A stretch of 64,000 nucleotides of DNA, from NCBI RefSeq assembly GCF_020085105.1, contig NC_058055.1, forward strand, positions 25,525,822 to 25,589,821, read 5' to 3'. Below are positions 32,134 to 47,000 of this stretch, piece after piece. The notes under the pieces were generated by a model that searched no databases, was not told where the DNA came from, and saw nothing but the letters and a program-made list of their open reading frames with translations. The position numbers and the translations under genes are program-made. The first letter of the stretch is position 1. Each line of letters opens with the position of its first letter. Source of the DNA: Siniperca chuatsi (lineage: Eukaryota > Chordata > Actinopteri > Centrarchiformes > Sinipercidae).

Positions 32134-35100
32134 ATGCGAGACGTTCACATGGATAATGAGACGTGCAGGAACGGTAAGGACAGCTTTTCTTCTAATGCTC
32201 AAGAGTTTTGCAGCAATAAAGTGGCAGATTCCAGTGTGACGCGTCTCTTTATCGATCTTATCAATGTTTCTAGCTCTGCTGCTGCTGTAAAGAACAAAAA
32301 GCATTACAAAACATCAAATCCATTAAATAATGTACAGTTTTGGGGATAGCTGAGTAGATTCATTTCATCCCACGCATTTATCTGCCAGCTGTAGGCTACA
32401 GCGGTGGGAAGTAGCCTAAGTACATTTACTCAAGTAGCCCACTGTACAGTTTCGGGGTGAGTACTCTCCTGTCGACACTGTGGAGTCCTTCAGTCCTGGG
32501 CTGGCACCATCATCACCCAGGACCTCAAGTGGGAGCCGAGCATCAGCTCCGTCACCAAGAAAGCCCAGCAGAGGATCTACATCCTGCGTACAGCTGAAGA
32601 AATTCAACCTGCCAAAGACAATTGTGGTGCACTTCTACACTCTCCATCACTGAGTCCATCCTCACCTCCTCCATCACTGTCTGGACAAGGGCAGACTGCA
32701 GTGCACCTTCCCTCCAGGACCTGTACGGCTCCTGGACCCTGAGGCGAGCAGGGAAGATTGTGGCCGACCCCCCTCACCCCGGACACCAACCGTTTCAGTC
32801 CCTCCCCTCCGGCAGGAGGCTGCGGCCCATCAGGACCAAAACCTCACAACACAAAAACAGTTTCTGTCCATCTGCAGCCGGCCTCGTCAACAAGGCCCGG
32901 ACCCCCCCACTTATATTTTTTTGCACATTCACATGTGAATATGTTGCACATTGCACACACTGTAATTTAAATAACATACCGTCATATTGTACATATTCTT
33001 TATTATTTATGATTATTACTTATAATATTTTGCTTTTAATATTCTTTAATATCTTATTGTCAATTTTATAGTTACGATTCTTGACCTGCAGTACTTGCTT
33101 TATGTTTCTTTATACTTCTTTATATTTCTACTATGTTTATTGTCAGGCACCAATATACCAAAGCAAATTCCTCGTATGTGTAAACCTACTTGGCAATAAA
33201 GCTGATTCTGGTATAAACTCATTGAATCCATGGCAACGTTATACTTCCTGTTTACATCCCCCAAGCATTATGGGAACTGTAGTTCTAGGTGTTTAGAGTG
33301 CAGATTGCTAAGATATTTGTACCGATAATAATGACCTCAGATATATAAATATTGTTAGTTATAAGTTTTGCGACACAGATTTCTTAAAGTCATTGAGAAA
33401 GAAATGAAGGTAGTGCGTTTGGCTTGTAATTTCCTGGGTGGTTTCTTGGAAAGAATTATAGGGAAAATAGAAATGTCCTTCATTTAAGCCCAAATAAATA
33501 TTCATCCATTATTAATTTATTATTAGAAACTTTATTCTCTATATTTGTTCAACTGAATGCTTGCCTGCAGACAAATGTCACATTTTTGCATGTTCATCTG
33601 ACCCACTCTGCACTGACTAAACGCAATTCATTGGAATTAATTAATCGGAAGTGCACCAACTGTAATTAGTACCAAATTACTTTCCAAGAAGCTTCATTGA
33701 AATGATTAGGAAATTAGTCAGAAATTAAGGACCCGTAAAATAAAGCTTTTGTCTGCAGATTTAGTTTTAAAGTCCATCATAATTAAAGAAACTATTTTGT
33801 CCTCTTATATATTTTAATGTTGATGTGACCGCTGACTTTCGCCTCCATGTTTTTGCTTCAAACAATAATTTTGGTTTTCAAGATATTTAAGCTTTTTCCA
33901 TCAATATGAAAGTGCTTATTACATCTGAAATAGACGCCACTTCTCATTAAGAGTAATCCAGACTGCTGCACTGTCAGTGTTATCATAGCCTGTGTATACT
34001 GAGGCCTCAGTGTTGACAATGTAAATATTGAACTGCTCTGCCTTTTTATGCTAGCTGTCTCTTCTCCTCATGTTACTTTAATCAGCACAGTGGTCAAACC
34101 AGTATTACATAACCCTGCACCAGTCACAAACATATTCAACGACAGCAGAAACTCACTCAGGAAACACTCATTTCTCACACACGTAGCATTATTATTTGTC
34201 TGTCATGGTTGTAATTCTGTGGAAGTTTGTCAAATTCGGAGAATAATTTCAGTTTGAGGTCATGACGTCTGATCAGTCACCTGTTAGTTCAACGATCTAT
34301 CAATATCTGCCGTTTGAGCAGTTCCACTGCCCGATTTCCCAACATGGCTGCTGTCAAATTATTAACTGAAGTGAACTTGTTCTAATGTTTTAATATTACT
34401 GCAGTAGTATTTTACTGTTGTGGCTAAAATCGCAGTATTGACTGAAACTGTGCTGTGGTATACAACTAAACTTCACTGCAGAACAGACAGATCAGATCGC
34501 ACAAAGTAACGCTGCCTTTCTCTCTTTTTGTCAACATTGTTGTGGATCCAGCCATCTTGTTTAAAGAAACTTTATTGGAATTGTCACTGGACAAAACCAT
34601 GGTTCTGGTCGAGTAGAAAGGCTGATTCAAACGTGTAGTGTGAATTAACACAACGTACAAGATTAATAAAGAAGCACAGACATTTTACAGTTGAAAAATC
34701 ATCTGTCAGCGCTCTCGAGCTCTAATACAAACTTTTTCTTCTTTCTTGGTTACTTTCTAGCAATCTCTGCTTTTCTTTTTTAGAGTTTCATCTCACCAGG
34801 ACTCTAAAAACTATTAAAATGACGCCAGCTTGTCCAGTGAAATATTTCAAAATGTAGGGACTGGCACAAAGTTTTGGTTCAGACATTCACGTTCAACTAA
34901 AAATGCCAGGAGAAAACAAAAGCACCACATTTTGTGTAGCTATACTCTATAAGAATCAATCTGTACATAGTGATCGATAACATGTGTACCTGTTTATCCA
35001 ATACATAATCCTTCGTTAATCAGTTCTACAATGTATATTCACTGGAATGATACATATGTATCATCAATATAGTGATAACTTCCATTTAGCCAAAAATACA

Positions 35101-38100
35101 CTTTATACCTTTTATTCAGTTCCTTCCAAGTATTCACTACATATATCATGAGTCTGGCCAGACATGGATGTAAACTACAACTTAGAGTTGTTGGCGGAGG
35201 CAAACAACCGTGCTTAAACATCTAAACACAAGCAGCTGTACAACAACTCTGTATGAATAAAATACAGTCTAAACAAGTTTTTTTAGTTTAAATCAGAAAC
35301 TATCAGATTGCCATTCAATGCCAACTTTCAGTACTTGACAGACACTCTGTGCTACGAAGACATTTTTGTCAATACCAAAAAAGTATTGAGGTTTGATACC
35401 TTAAACCGTCATATATGTGTATTTATATATTTCCTGTCCTTGACTTTGATTCTTCTGGGACTCTGTAAAGTGTCTGAAAGTAAACAGGAAACAAGAATAA
35501 AAGGTTTAAACAATCCCCGGGAGCTAACTGGTTTTGACGCTCTCTGTCTCTGCAGGGTCTGTGGTCAGGTTGTGGTGCGGCTCTCAGTCTGCCCTGTGTT
35601 TGGTCACTGGAGATCAAACGCTGTTCTACAAACACCTGGACAACAGCACTCAAACAGCAGGTATACCCTCACACAGACACACACCTCTTCCATCCATATC
35701 TGTGTTAATGGGCGGGAGGCTTGTGTGTAAACATCCTTGTTTATGGGGTTTTTAGGATCTTATTTAAATCTACCTCTCTGTGTTTATAAAGGAGGTGTAG
35801 TGTCACCTTTACCGTGTTTAATTATAAAGATTTTTAACAGTTTTACAAATATTATATTTGTAATAAGTATTTTACAAATGCTTTGGCTCAATTTTGCACA
35901 GCAGAGTTTCAATTTTCAAAACTCTTTAACATAAGTTTTTATACTCACACAGCACACAAAATGAAAGTACGTGGATCAAATTAGGTAATACATCACACAG
36001 TACGTTTATCAGAGCATCACACCACTGTAATTATGTTCATCATAAAATTTTAATCATTGTAGCATTTTAAAATGAAATGTTCATTATCAAATAGTGCTGT
36101 CAAACAGTAACAGTAAATCATTTCCTCAAGATGATACAAACAGCAATGAGGAAAAAAGGTGTAATTTATGCAGAAGTCAGTATTTGAAACACTGTGGAGT
36201 AAGAATGACTTTTGGAAACTTTCATTAAACTGCAGTAAATCTACATTCATACAAGACAAAATTATGATTGTGACTGTATTTTACTGCATTAGTTACATTT
36301 TTGCATCACTTTTAAGTTTACAGTAGTCATCTAAAATACATTCGGCTTTCAGTAATACAGTAATGCTGAAAAGCGTGTAACATTTAACCACAATTTGCAC
36401 TACAGACATGTTACATTGTAACATTTTGACAGTAATCAAAAGGAAAGAAGTTGCATTTCTTTAATCTTTCCACTAATGACCTACATTTGGAAAATATGAC
36501 GGTAGTTCTCAAGGAATCAGCATGTATTAGGTAATGTTGTGGAAAATAGGAGAAACACGTGCGAACACATGTTGCATTGATTCACTGATCTGTACGCTGC
36601 AAGTAAGATTTTATCAGCTCACTTTGCTGTTGTGAAAACAGAACCAAAGCAATTGTAAAATACTGTACTGAGCTGACAGATTTAAGAAATGTAAAGAATT
36701 GAATAATTAACAAATACTAGATTTTTCAAACCAATCGGTTTTACTTATAATGATCCTAAAGAATAAATTATAAAGATTAGGCCTATAAGGGTTTAAAAGC
36801 TAAAACTAACAAACTATTTCCTAAAGGCCCAGGTGACATCTTCATATAGCTTGTTTTGTCCGACCAACAGTTCAAAACCCAAATATATTCAGCGTACTAT
36901 CACAGAAGACTGAGAAAACTGCAAGAAGTTGGAACAAGTGAATTTTTCGTAGTTTTGCTTAAAAAATTATTTAAACAATAAATCGATTATGATCAAAAGA
37001 GTTGCGGATTAATTCTCTGTTAATCAGCTCATCAAATAATTGCTTCACTCTAAATAATATATCGGCAGATATTCGTTTTTTAACATAAATACATAAATGA
37101 ACAATTTATTTTTAAGGATTCCTTAAATTAGTTTATTAAAGAATAGCGGCTAAGATATGTAGTAACCGACATTTTACAGCGTAAATTACCTCAAACATAT
37201 CTTTGACATTTCTTGTTACTTATCGGCCGACATATCTTTGACCATTTAGCAGGTGGTGTATTCACCACAAGGGGGGTGAACATGGGGCATAGCATGAGGG
37301 TTTTTCCACTAGAGGAAGTTAACGACCTGTAACTTAATGAGTATCCATTGTCACTGGTTCTTCTTTTGTTTCCACTGTTCTCCATTCTCTTTGGGGATGA
37401 GTTCCTGAAACTACATTCCCAGGAGGTGACACTAGTTCCAGGTATTCTCTGGGGGGCGAGCGGTTCAACAGCTCATTTGCAACACAGCAGACACAGTATT
37501 AATAACACAGGGCATGTGTTTAGCTCAGCCCTGTAAGTGTGTTTCAATATACATAATATAGAGAAAGTCTGGCGTGTATTTTGCTGCCTTGTTCTGCATC
37601 AGTCCCTGTAAGCTGTAGGTTTTGGGGAGTAAACTACTAGTTTAACGGCATTTCTCAGTAACGTTCAGTTAGTGTAGGTAAATCATGTCACATTTCCAGT
37701 AGTGAGCTATTTTTAGCCTCACTGCCTGTGTGGCTCTACGGGGGGGGCGACAATGTTGCACCACTTTGGTGCAGACTGAAATATCTCTCTATAATAACTA
37801 CTGGATGGACTGAAATTGATTGAAATCTGGTACAGATATCCATGGTGCCCAGAGGATGAATCCTTATGACCTTGGTGATCGCATGACTTTTCATCTAGCG
37901 CCATCATCAGGTCAAAATTTTAACTTGTCCAATACTTTAATTTTTGACCAAATTCCTGCAAAACTAATGACATTCCCATCAGCCTCAGCAGTACTTTGTG
38001 TTTAGTGTCTAAGTATAGTCTCGCATAGCCGCTAGCATGGCAGCGGCCAGCCAAACTGTCTTTACTGGACAAAAGTAGTTTTCAAGTAGGCTCCATGAGG

Positions 38101-41009
38101 AGTACACAGGAAGAAAACTGTTGTTTTTGTGTACTGAGTCATAGATTTTATTTCCCCACCCACTGCAGTTAAAAGCTATAGCGACACTAGGAGCTTTGAT
38201 CAATCATTACAGATACCGTTAATACGTTCAGAACATATAAACAGCAGGAGATTTGTGTGATTTTAACAGCTGTCTGTGGAGATTATGCAGAGCATAAAAA
38301 AAATGAGGAGTCCAGGGGCGATGCGATAGAAAAATCGCTTCAACTCTAAACGATTTTGGCAGATATTTCTTTTTTAACTTGAACTTCTTTGACAAAAAAG
38401 CGTTTGATAAGATACCAGCAAATTTGGGGCATTTTATTGCTTGAAAAATGACTGAGACGATTAATCTATTGTCAAAAAATCCAACTGTATGATCATTTTA
38501 GAGGGTTTGTGATGCTGTTATACAGAGAGGTGTTTCTGTTTTTTAGCATACCCTCACTGATATAAATGGGCCACAAACTACACCTTCCAAAATTATCATA
38601 CAGTTGAATCAACCTCTCTACTCGTTTCATTAGTAGTTCCACTTTCCCTCAGCACTTGGTATTACATAACAGCATACGTCGCACGGATCGACGGCATGGA
38701 TCGACCGCCAGTTGTAGGCTCAGCGCTATACTGCTTTTTACAAATCATCAGAAATACCTGCAGACTCATTTCAATGAGGCGAAGGCGTCTTCTGCGTATA
38801 ATTGCAATATGTCGGCACTTTGTAATTAGCTGCATCAGTTTCTGATTTAGACATTTCTGTTTGTGATCTGCATCATGATTATCATAACTATTATTGCTAC
38901 GGGTTTATTATATCTTACAAAACAGCAAATTTTCCATGCGTTTACAAATAATGTTGGGAATAAAGAAATCACACATTAAACTGAACAGTACAACAAGCCA
39001 AGTACATTTTAACTGCAATTAGTTATAACATTTTTCAGTAAAATATCAAGCTATCAATGAGAATTTGTTAATAAAACTATTTGCTAACTAGAGTTTTATG
39101 TACATTACTGCCACCTAACCATGGATGCATTTTCTTGCATCAGATGCACAATGCATTGTGGGCGATATACACCTCTGAGTGAACATCGTTGTTGACTCGC
39201 TCCCTCAGCCCTCCAAGGGTCGATCTCACAAAGTTCACTTGAGTTATTCAGACAATCGGAACAACACTTGCCATGGCGGCGGGGATCCCCCCGAGGGGAA
39301 GCGCCGAGGGGAAGTTAACAAGGCATGTTGGACGACTAATGAAACGCAGCCAGCATCTTTGCAGCATGTCTCTCCTTCGGTGCTCCCACGGCGCCTCACA
39401 GTTTGAAAACCTCTGTTAGAGGCCCAACAATTAATCGATCAATCGAGAGAGTGATTTGCAGATTTATCAATAATGAAAATAATCGTTTGTTGCAGTCCTG
39501 GTTGGCTGGAGTCTAATGGACAATGCATCATAACTAAATGCTATAAAAGTCTATAAATACTCTGACTTCATAGCCAGCAACCAAATTCAAACGGGAAATT
39601 TCACATGTAAATTAAAATACAATATACACATGTGAACCTGTAGATTTATATCCACAAACAAGGCTCACTGGAGTGACTATTTAACACAATCTGATTGCTC
39701 AATGTCTTGTTATCATGAAACCTCATTCACTGAGATCTTTAGATAGTTTTCGGGTCTGATAAAGTTATTAAACACATGCAGGTATACACCCTCTTAAACA
39801 CACACTCGGTGACTGAATGTTTGTTTTCAGGCGTAGGCCTACAGACAAACAGTACCTACAACCCCTGGCTGGGCCTGACTCTGGCCCTGCTGTCCGCCTT
39901 CCTGATTGGTGGGAGCGTCATTCTAAAGAAGAAAGCTCTCATCCGATTGGCCAGCAACGGACACACCAGAGCAGGTAAGCAGAGATGGATGCCGGAACTC
40001 TATTTTCTGATGTTATGTTTTTAGAAGACATAGAAAGAGGCCTCACTCCTGTCATATGTTTTATTTTATTATTTTTATGTGTTGAAACTAAAGACAAGTG
40101 ACTTTTTAGTGTAACTCTGGTGTTACCAGTCACACACTAACATGAATCAATAATCTTTATGATAAAAACTAATTTATTTCCACGAGATTTGGACACCAGC
40201 ATCACTTATGCAGTACTGCAGCTGTATCTTGTTGATGCTTTCAAGGACACATTGATATTGACTATGATTGACTTTATTGTCAGTAAAAAATCAAGTTCAG
40301 AAGACAAACAATAAACGTGGACAATAAGAAAAGAAAATGTGCATTTTGTTGTTCCTCATTTGAGAATAGTTATATTGGTATTTGGTTTGTCAGTGCATCT
40401 TTAATCGCACCTACAGCAAATTAACTGCTGTTTTATCTGATTATAAGTATCTTTGACAAAAATAAGTGGTACAATGTTCAGCATGATAGATTATTTGTCT
40501 GCAGGAAGGTTCAAACATCTGCAAGTTGATTTTCAAGGAAATAAATTGAAACAAATGACTGCCTGGAAGACGCATGAAGCAGGAAGAACATGAGCGGTCA
40601 ACAGGAATGTAAAACGGACATATGATTAGTTCTCAGTTTGCTAAAATGTGTACAAACATTCTTATGATCCCAAGGATTAAAAAGTGGTGGGAACGGCCTG
40701 GAGAGAAAGTTAGAAAGACTGTTCAGCCTCTGTGTGTTATGAAACAAGTGATCAAATAGAGAGTTGCTCAACAAACCAGATTCTTTTCACTTGACAGGTC
40801 ACTTAGAGTACAGCTGCCTTACAGGGAACTTAACCTAAAAATAATGTATTTATCTAATTTTATAGAGATGCTTTTACAGAGCGCATATGTATTTTCTAAG
40901 ACTGTTATCCTGAGCCTTAATATCTCAAGATATCAAATCTCGAGTTATCTCATGATCAGAATTTTTGTGTTACTTAATAAAATAATTAGGTGATGTGATC
41001 AAATATGAC

Positions 41010-41054
<45 letters not shown>

Positions 41055-44000
41055 GTGATGGAGGTCATGGCTACCTGAAGGACTGGCTGTGGTGGGGAGG
41101 CCTGTTAACCAGTAAGAATTTTATTTCTATCTGACTAGAATAAAATGACTGGAAAACTTTTAGGAAATGATCTTGTGTTACCCAGAGTCAGGTGAGAAGA
41201 TGGATATCAGTTTAATCTCCAGTATAGAGATTCATAGGTCCAGAACCTGTTTAGCCTAGCTTAGCACAAAGACTGGAAGCAGGGGGAAACTGCTAGCCTA
41301 GCATTTTAAAACAGCTAAGCTAAACACATCCTGGCCTTATGAAACTGATATCCATCCTATCGTCTCCATATTCGCATATTCTCCAAAAATGTTAGTTTTT
41401 CTACAGTTCAGTTTAAAAGATTTATTTATGTTGTAACATTATTACAGATGTTATCAGTAGTCAAATTATGTTTTTCGTTGTGTGCATGTGGATTACTCAG
41501 CAGAGGCCTTTTCATTTGACTGCCCTCTGTCTCTGCAGTGGGAGCAGGAGAGGTCTGTAACTTTGCCGCCTACATGTTTGCTCCGGCCACGCTGGTGACT
41601 CCGCTGGGCGCTCTGAGCGTCCTCATCAGGTAGCCATAGCTCTCAAAGTTCAGTTCAAGTTTCATTTTAACTGCACACAAGCATTAGAAAGGCAAATACA
41701 AAAACAGACCATTTATTCTGGAGCCAAAACACACATGGTTCTCAGAATGAATGTTAAGATATCTCAGTTTCTTTGACTCTACTTTTGTTGATTAATAGAT
41801 AAATTGACTTGCAGTGTGTGTGTGTGTGTGTGTGTTTCAGTGCAGTTCTGTCCTCCCACCTGTTGGGGGAGGTGTTGAACGTGGTGGGGAAGCTCGGCTG
41901 TCTGCTGTGTGTGCTGGGAAGCATCTTGTTGGTTATCCACGCCCCACAGGAACAGGAAGTGACATCACTACAGGACATGACCAATAAGTTGCTGGAGCCT
42001 GGTGAGAGGGTGTTAGTAAATGGCCTTTTTTCATTTCTCAGTTTGTACACGCTCGATTCCTTTCCTCTCCTCTCGTCTTAGTCCCTCCCACCCGAGATGC
42101 GAGCGGAGGAGGCGAGGAAGAGACACGAGGAGAGAGGAGTCGAGCATCAGGCATTTAACAAAATGAATATCCTTGCTTCGTAGCCGTCATAACAGTGTTC
42201 ATGACAACTTATATATTTACTTTTAATTAAATTCACAACGTGGCATACTTTTTTTATTTTATTTAAAACACACGCACACTAGTTTGATCGTGCATTTGAT
42301 CATCTTAAATAACTAATACAACTTATGAATACAAAAGGAACTCTTACATTTGTAGAGTCTTGCTCCCGCCATTGTTTGTATATTCCAGCTGTGTGTCACG
42401 CCTCTTTTATACGTCACGGGTGCCGAAAAGACTTCCGCAAAGGATACACCTGTGCATCCCCACTCATAGCTCCTCCGGCAAGCCTCCTCTCTCCTCTTTC
42501 CCTGAGATGCATTTTAGGAATTGAGACATCCTTCAAGATGGTGCGCTGAGATCAATTTCCAGGTTACAGGCAGGAGGACGGAGGAGAGAGGAGACACAAA
42601 ATAGAGAAATGAGAAGAGCCTAGAGTCTGTCAGTCAGTGCGTTTGTAAATGACGTAAATGACCTTGACAAACAGTTCCTGATGTAGTTCTGTTTTGGTAT
42701 CTTCACACACGGTTATCCATGCTCTTGCAAGATTTCAGGGGTTGCCTGGTGATGTGAAATTAATTTAGCTTAGCTTAGCATAAAGACTAGAAACAGGGGG
42801 AAACAGCTAGCCTGGCTCTGTCCAAATGTAACAAAATCCACCTACCAACAACTCTAAAGCTCACTAATTAAAATGTTACATCTCTTGTGTTTAATCCGTA
42901 CAAAAAACAAAGTGTAAAAATGACAAGCTGCGGCGTTTTGCTGGACTATTTCTTGGACAGGCTCAGTAACTTCATGAAGTCTCTGCTAAGCACATAACCT
43001 CCATTTAAAAAGATGAAATGTCCTTTTTACACTATTTATAATATTATAACGTGTTAATGATTGAGTTTTAGAGGTGTGGATTTTATTAGCTATGGACAGA
43101 GCCAGGCTAGCTGTTTCACCCTGTGTCCAGTCTTTAGGCTAAGCTAAGCTAATTTGCTGCTGGCTGCAGCTTCATATTCACCACACAGACATGAGAGTGG
43201 TATCAATCTCTCAGAGAAAGAAAGGGAATAAGTGTATTTCCTAAAATGTCGAAGTATTACTTTAGGAGAAACCAGGTCAACACAGCTGGACTTCTGTAGG
43301 ACATTCAAAATGTACAGCAGCTGAAATGTGACTCTGGCTCTTTGCCTACAACATGATAGTGGAACAAACAGAGAGACACTTGGCCGTTGTATAAATACTG
43401 TTTTACATTCATATTTTAGTTTCAGTTAAATAGGATGTTTAGTTTTCATGTGTGTTTTCAGTAAAACTGTCTTATGTGTGTGTGTGTGTGTGTTAGGTTT
43501 CCTGGTGTACATGTTGGCGGTGTTGCTGCTGTGCGCGGTGCTCGTGCTGTATTTCTCTCCTCGGGTCGGTCGCTCTAACATCCTCGTCTACATCAGCATC
43601 TGCTCACTGCTCGGAGCCTTCACCGTCTCCTCTGTGAAGGGCCTCGCCATCGTCATCAACACAGGTCAGAACAAAATACTTTACGCTTTACAAAAACGGA
43701 TTATTAATGCCCGGAAATGAAAACAAAAGCCAAAATATTGCAAAGAATAAGGCTTTTATGTGCTGAGAGGGGCGTGCTGATAAAGGACAGATGTAATATA
43801 AGACTGATAGAAACTGAGGCTCTAATTGTTCAATCCACCAGAACGAACAAAAACAAAGAATAAAAATGGCGGCTGACAACAAAACACACATTGCGACTCA
43901 TGCAAGATTATTTTCGTTTATCCTTTTTTATCCTTTCTTACTTTTTCTCGTAGTCGGGTTCAGCTATGGCTGCAGCTACTGATTATTTCCATTATTGATT

Positions 44001-47000
44001 AATCAAAAATTCTTTGGTCTATAAAACATAAAAAAATTTGAAAAATGCCTCTCATAATTTCCAAGAGCCCCGACGTGATGTCCACAAATGTCTTGTTTTG
44101 TCAGACAAACCTAAAGATATTCAGTTTACAAAGACAGAAAACAGAAAAAAGCAGCAAATTCTCACATTCGCGAAAGTGCAACCAAATAATTATTTTGTAA
44201 TTTTTACTTGAAAAGTGACAGGAATTATAAATTGATTATCAAAATAGAAGCTAATGAATTTTCGGACAATAAACAAATAAAATAATTGACTAATCGGCGC
44301 AGCTTTAGATTCATCAAACTCTCTTAACTGCACAAACTTGTCGTAAATCGCTTGTTTCAGCTATATAAGGCTTCCTGTTCTGCTCCGTTTGTGGACAAGT
44401 TTCATTCAATCTTACAAAAGAGTAACAATAATTTCACACTGCAGAGCTTCAAGTCCTGCTGTCAGAAATCAGCAGACAAAAGGATAACAAGTTTAGCAAT
44501 GTTAATAGTCTTATTAGAGGACCCGAAAGAATTAGAAAATATTAATAATACAGTTGCCAACGACGTGTCATCAGAACAGAGCTGCACTGTGAAAAGGGAA
44601 ATCAAAAGGGAATAGTTTGACATAAAGTTAGATGTTAAAAAACGATTCGCTAAAGCAAAGCGGTCCATGACTAATATGAGAGGAGGTCATGTGACAGTCA
44701 CTGCGATATTAGACGAGAGAATATTATTATTAAGTTACAGCAGGTTACACTGTCGGGTGTTATAACAGAGGAGTCCCAATATCTTTATTCTTTATTTGGA
44801 TCTCCATTAGCTTCCACAAAGTGGTCGCAAGTCTACAATAACAATAAATACAAACAATTTAAAATCACTGTCGCTGGACACCTTCAACACCCTGCTGGTC
44901 TACTATGTCCTCTTCACATTTCTCCATGTTTTATAGACCAAAGATTTATTGATTAGTCGATAAGAAAAATAATCATTAGTTGCCACATTTGCTGAATCCG
45001 ACAAACAATAACAATAAAAACAACAATTTAAAATCATGAATGAATGTATGAATAAAACATGAAAAGGCAAAACAAGCCAAATATAAAGATAATAAAAATA
45101 AGTGAAATGACTCTACAGATTAAAAAATAGACAATAGTAGCCTACAATAATATATCAATATTTTTTTAATAATATATTATTAATATCAATATCTGTGGAC
45201 AGAGGAGATGAATTTATTCATTAGAAAAGATGTTTTTTAATGAATGAATTTTTACACATCAGAGCGTCAGGTTGACCTCTGTAGCCCGCTCCTCATCTCT
45301 GCTGCAGGCTCCATGCTACATTAGCCGTGACTAGCATAACACACCCCAGCCTCCCACCCAACTGTCTTTGGTTGAGTTGCATTGTGGGTAATGTAGGCTC
45401 CAGGTTTTGACAAGAAATAAGAATGTGTGGGATAAAAAAAGACAATTATTTCTGGTTCTACTGCATTGATTTTGGTAATTTTTTACTGTCCATCGTGAGT
45501 CTGACAGTGTTACAGGAGTGCAATGATAAATCAGTAGAGTACAGATTTAATACTCATTATCCTCTCTGTCTAGTGTTTTATGATATCTCAGTGCTTGCTA
45601 GTCCTCTCACCTGGATCCTGCTGCTCACTCTCATCGTCTCCATAGTAACACAGGTGAGCTGTAAAGTTATTTTTATCCTCTTCTTATAGGAAGTGTGTTT
45701 CTTAATGACATTTTTGCATAATAGCCAAAAACACTGTGGTGTCTAAGTCTGAGCTGTACCCAAACACTAAATGAGAGATTGCAGATAGAATCAGAGGAGA
45801 CAGGAAGTTGTTTGACAATCATACAAAAGACCAGAGTTTTCAAAATCATCCACCCTGTAGAGCAGTGTGTTTTTAGGGGGAAGGACAAAAAAAGAGAAAC
45901 ATATGTGTTGAAATTAATCTTATTATTCTACCAGAGGTCTTATCTACCCTCACCTGTCTGTCTGTGTCGCTGCCTGCAGGTGAACTACCTGAACAAGTCT
46001 CTGGACACCTTCAACACCCTGATGGTCTACCCCATCTACTACGTCCTCTTCACCACAGTGGTTCTGTCCACCTCCATCATCCTCTTCCAGGAGTGGAGGA
46101 GCATGGCGGCCGTGGACGTGGTCACGACGCTGGGAGCCTTCCTGGTCATCGTGGTGGGCGTGTCCATGCTCCACCTCTTCAAAGAGGTGCAGGTCGGTGG
46201 CCCTGCCCCTCCACATTAATGTGTTTTTGTGGCTAAAATTTAGCTCCGCTCAAAGTTTCTGATGATAGATTTTTAACAGGCAGAAAAATGTCCTTAACTA
46301 TTGGACAGATTGCCATAAAGTTTCGTTTCAGACATTCATGGTCACCAAAAGATGAAGCCTAATGACTTTTGTGATCCTCTAACTTTTCATCTAGTGCCAT
46401 CAAAAGGTCAAAATGTATACTTCAGTTCAGGACACAATGCTTCTAAAATTAAAGGTGCTCTGTGGAGCTTTCTTGTAAACAAACAAAAGTTATGTTTACA
46501 CTGGTGTTACTCACCAAAATGCATTGTGTGTATCCTTGTGGTCTAACAAACGTGTTGAATGCATTTCTCTCCTCATAAAACATTTGCAAAGCCAATTTTT
46601 GGAACATTTTCACATTTGCATTGTTTACACCCATGTTGACTACCTAGCAGTCTTCTTCTTCCCTGCCTTTGTCAAAGCATTGCAGCATATTTTAGCGCAT
46701 TACCGCCACCTGTGAAACCACTGGCTGAACTGCGTATCATGTCACCCATGTGCATGTGCAATTACACTTCAAAAATCATAAAAGTGGTGTTTATTTGTGA
46801 AGATTATCTTGCCGAACAAAACATTTTCTGCAATAATCCAAAATCCAGTGGAAAAATCCTGTTGACCTTTTATTGAGCGAACCAGGGCGATGCAAACTTC
46901 CGGGTTGGCCTACAAAAATACGTCATCCCTGCAGCACTCTACAAGTCCCTGCAGCTTCAGCTGTGTTTTGAGATTAATGCTAACATACTGTAGCATGCTA

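Larger units (their letters stand above)
35661..39830. other. nipal4 intron 2 with interspersed repeats
   Basis: Long intron. Family D-like ATCGATTATGATCAAAAGAG at 36970-37060, family C copy at 37770-38035, family D-like stretch at 38335-38480, and a separate fish repeat at 39150-39400 (CAACACTTGCCATGGCGGCG). No extra coding exon is needed or seen. Confidence 0.45.
42002..43496. other. nipal4 intron 6 with two repeats
   Basis: 42050-42590 is a G/A- and C/T-rich element with inverted GAGGAGAGAGGAG-type blocks at both sides, probably a fish TIR element. 42750-43265 is the long family B copy. No exon. Confidence 0.45.

Noticed and set aside
45423-45573. Upstream extension of nipal4 exon 8
   Set aside because: The frame stays open by chance; the acceptor at 45573 keeps phase and family length, and the extra residues match nothing in NIPA proteins.
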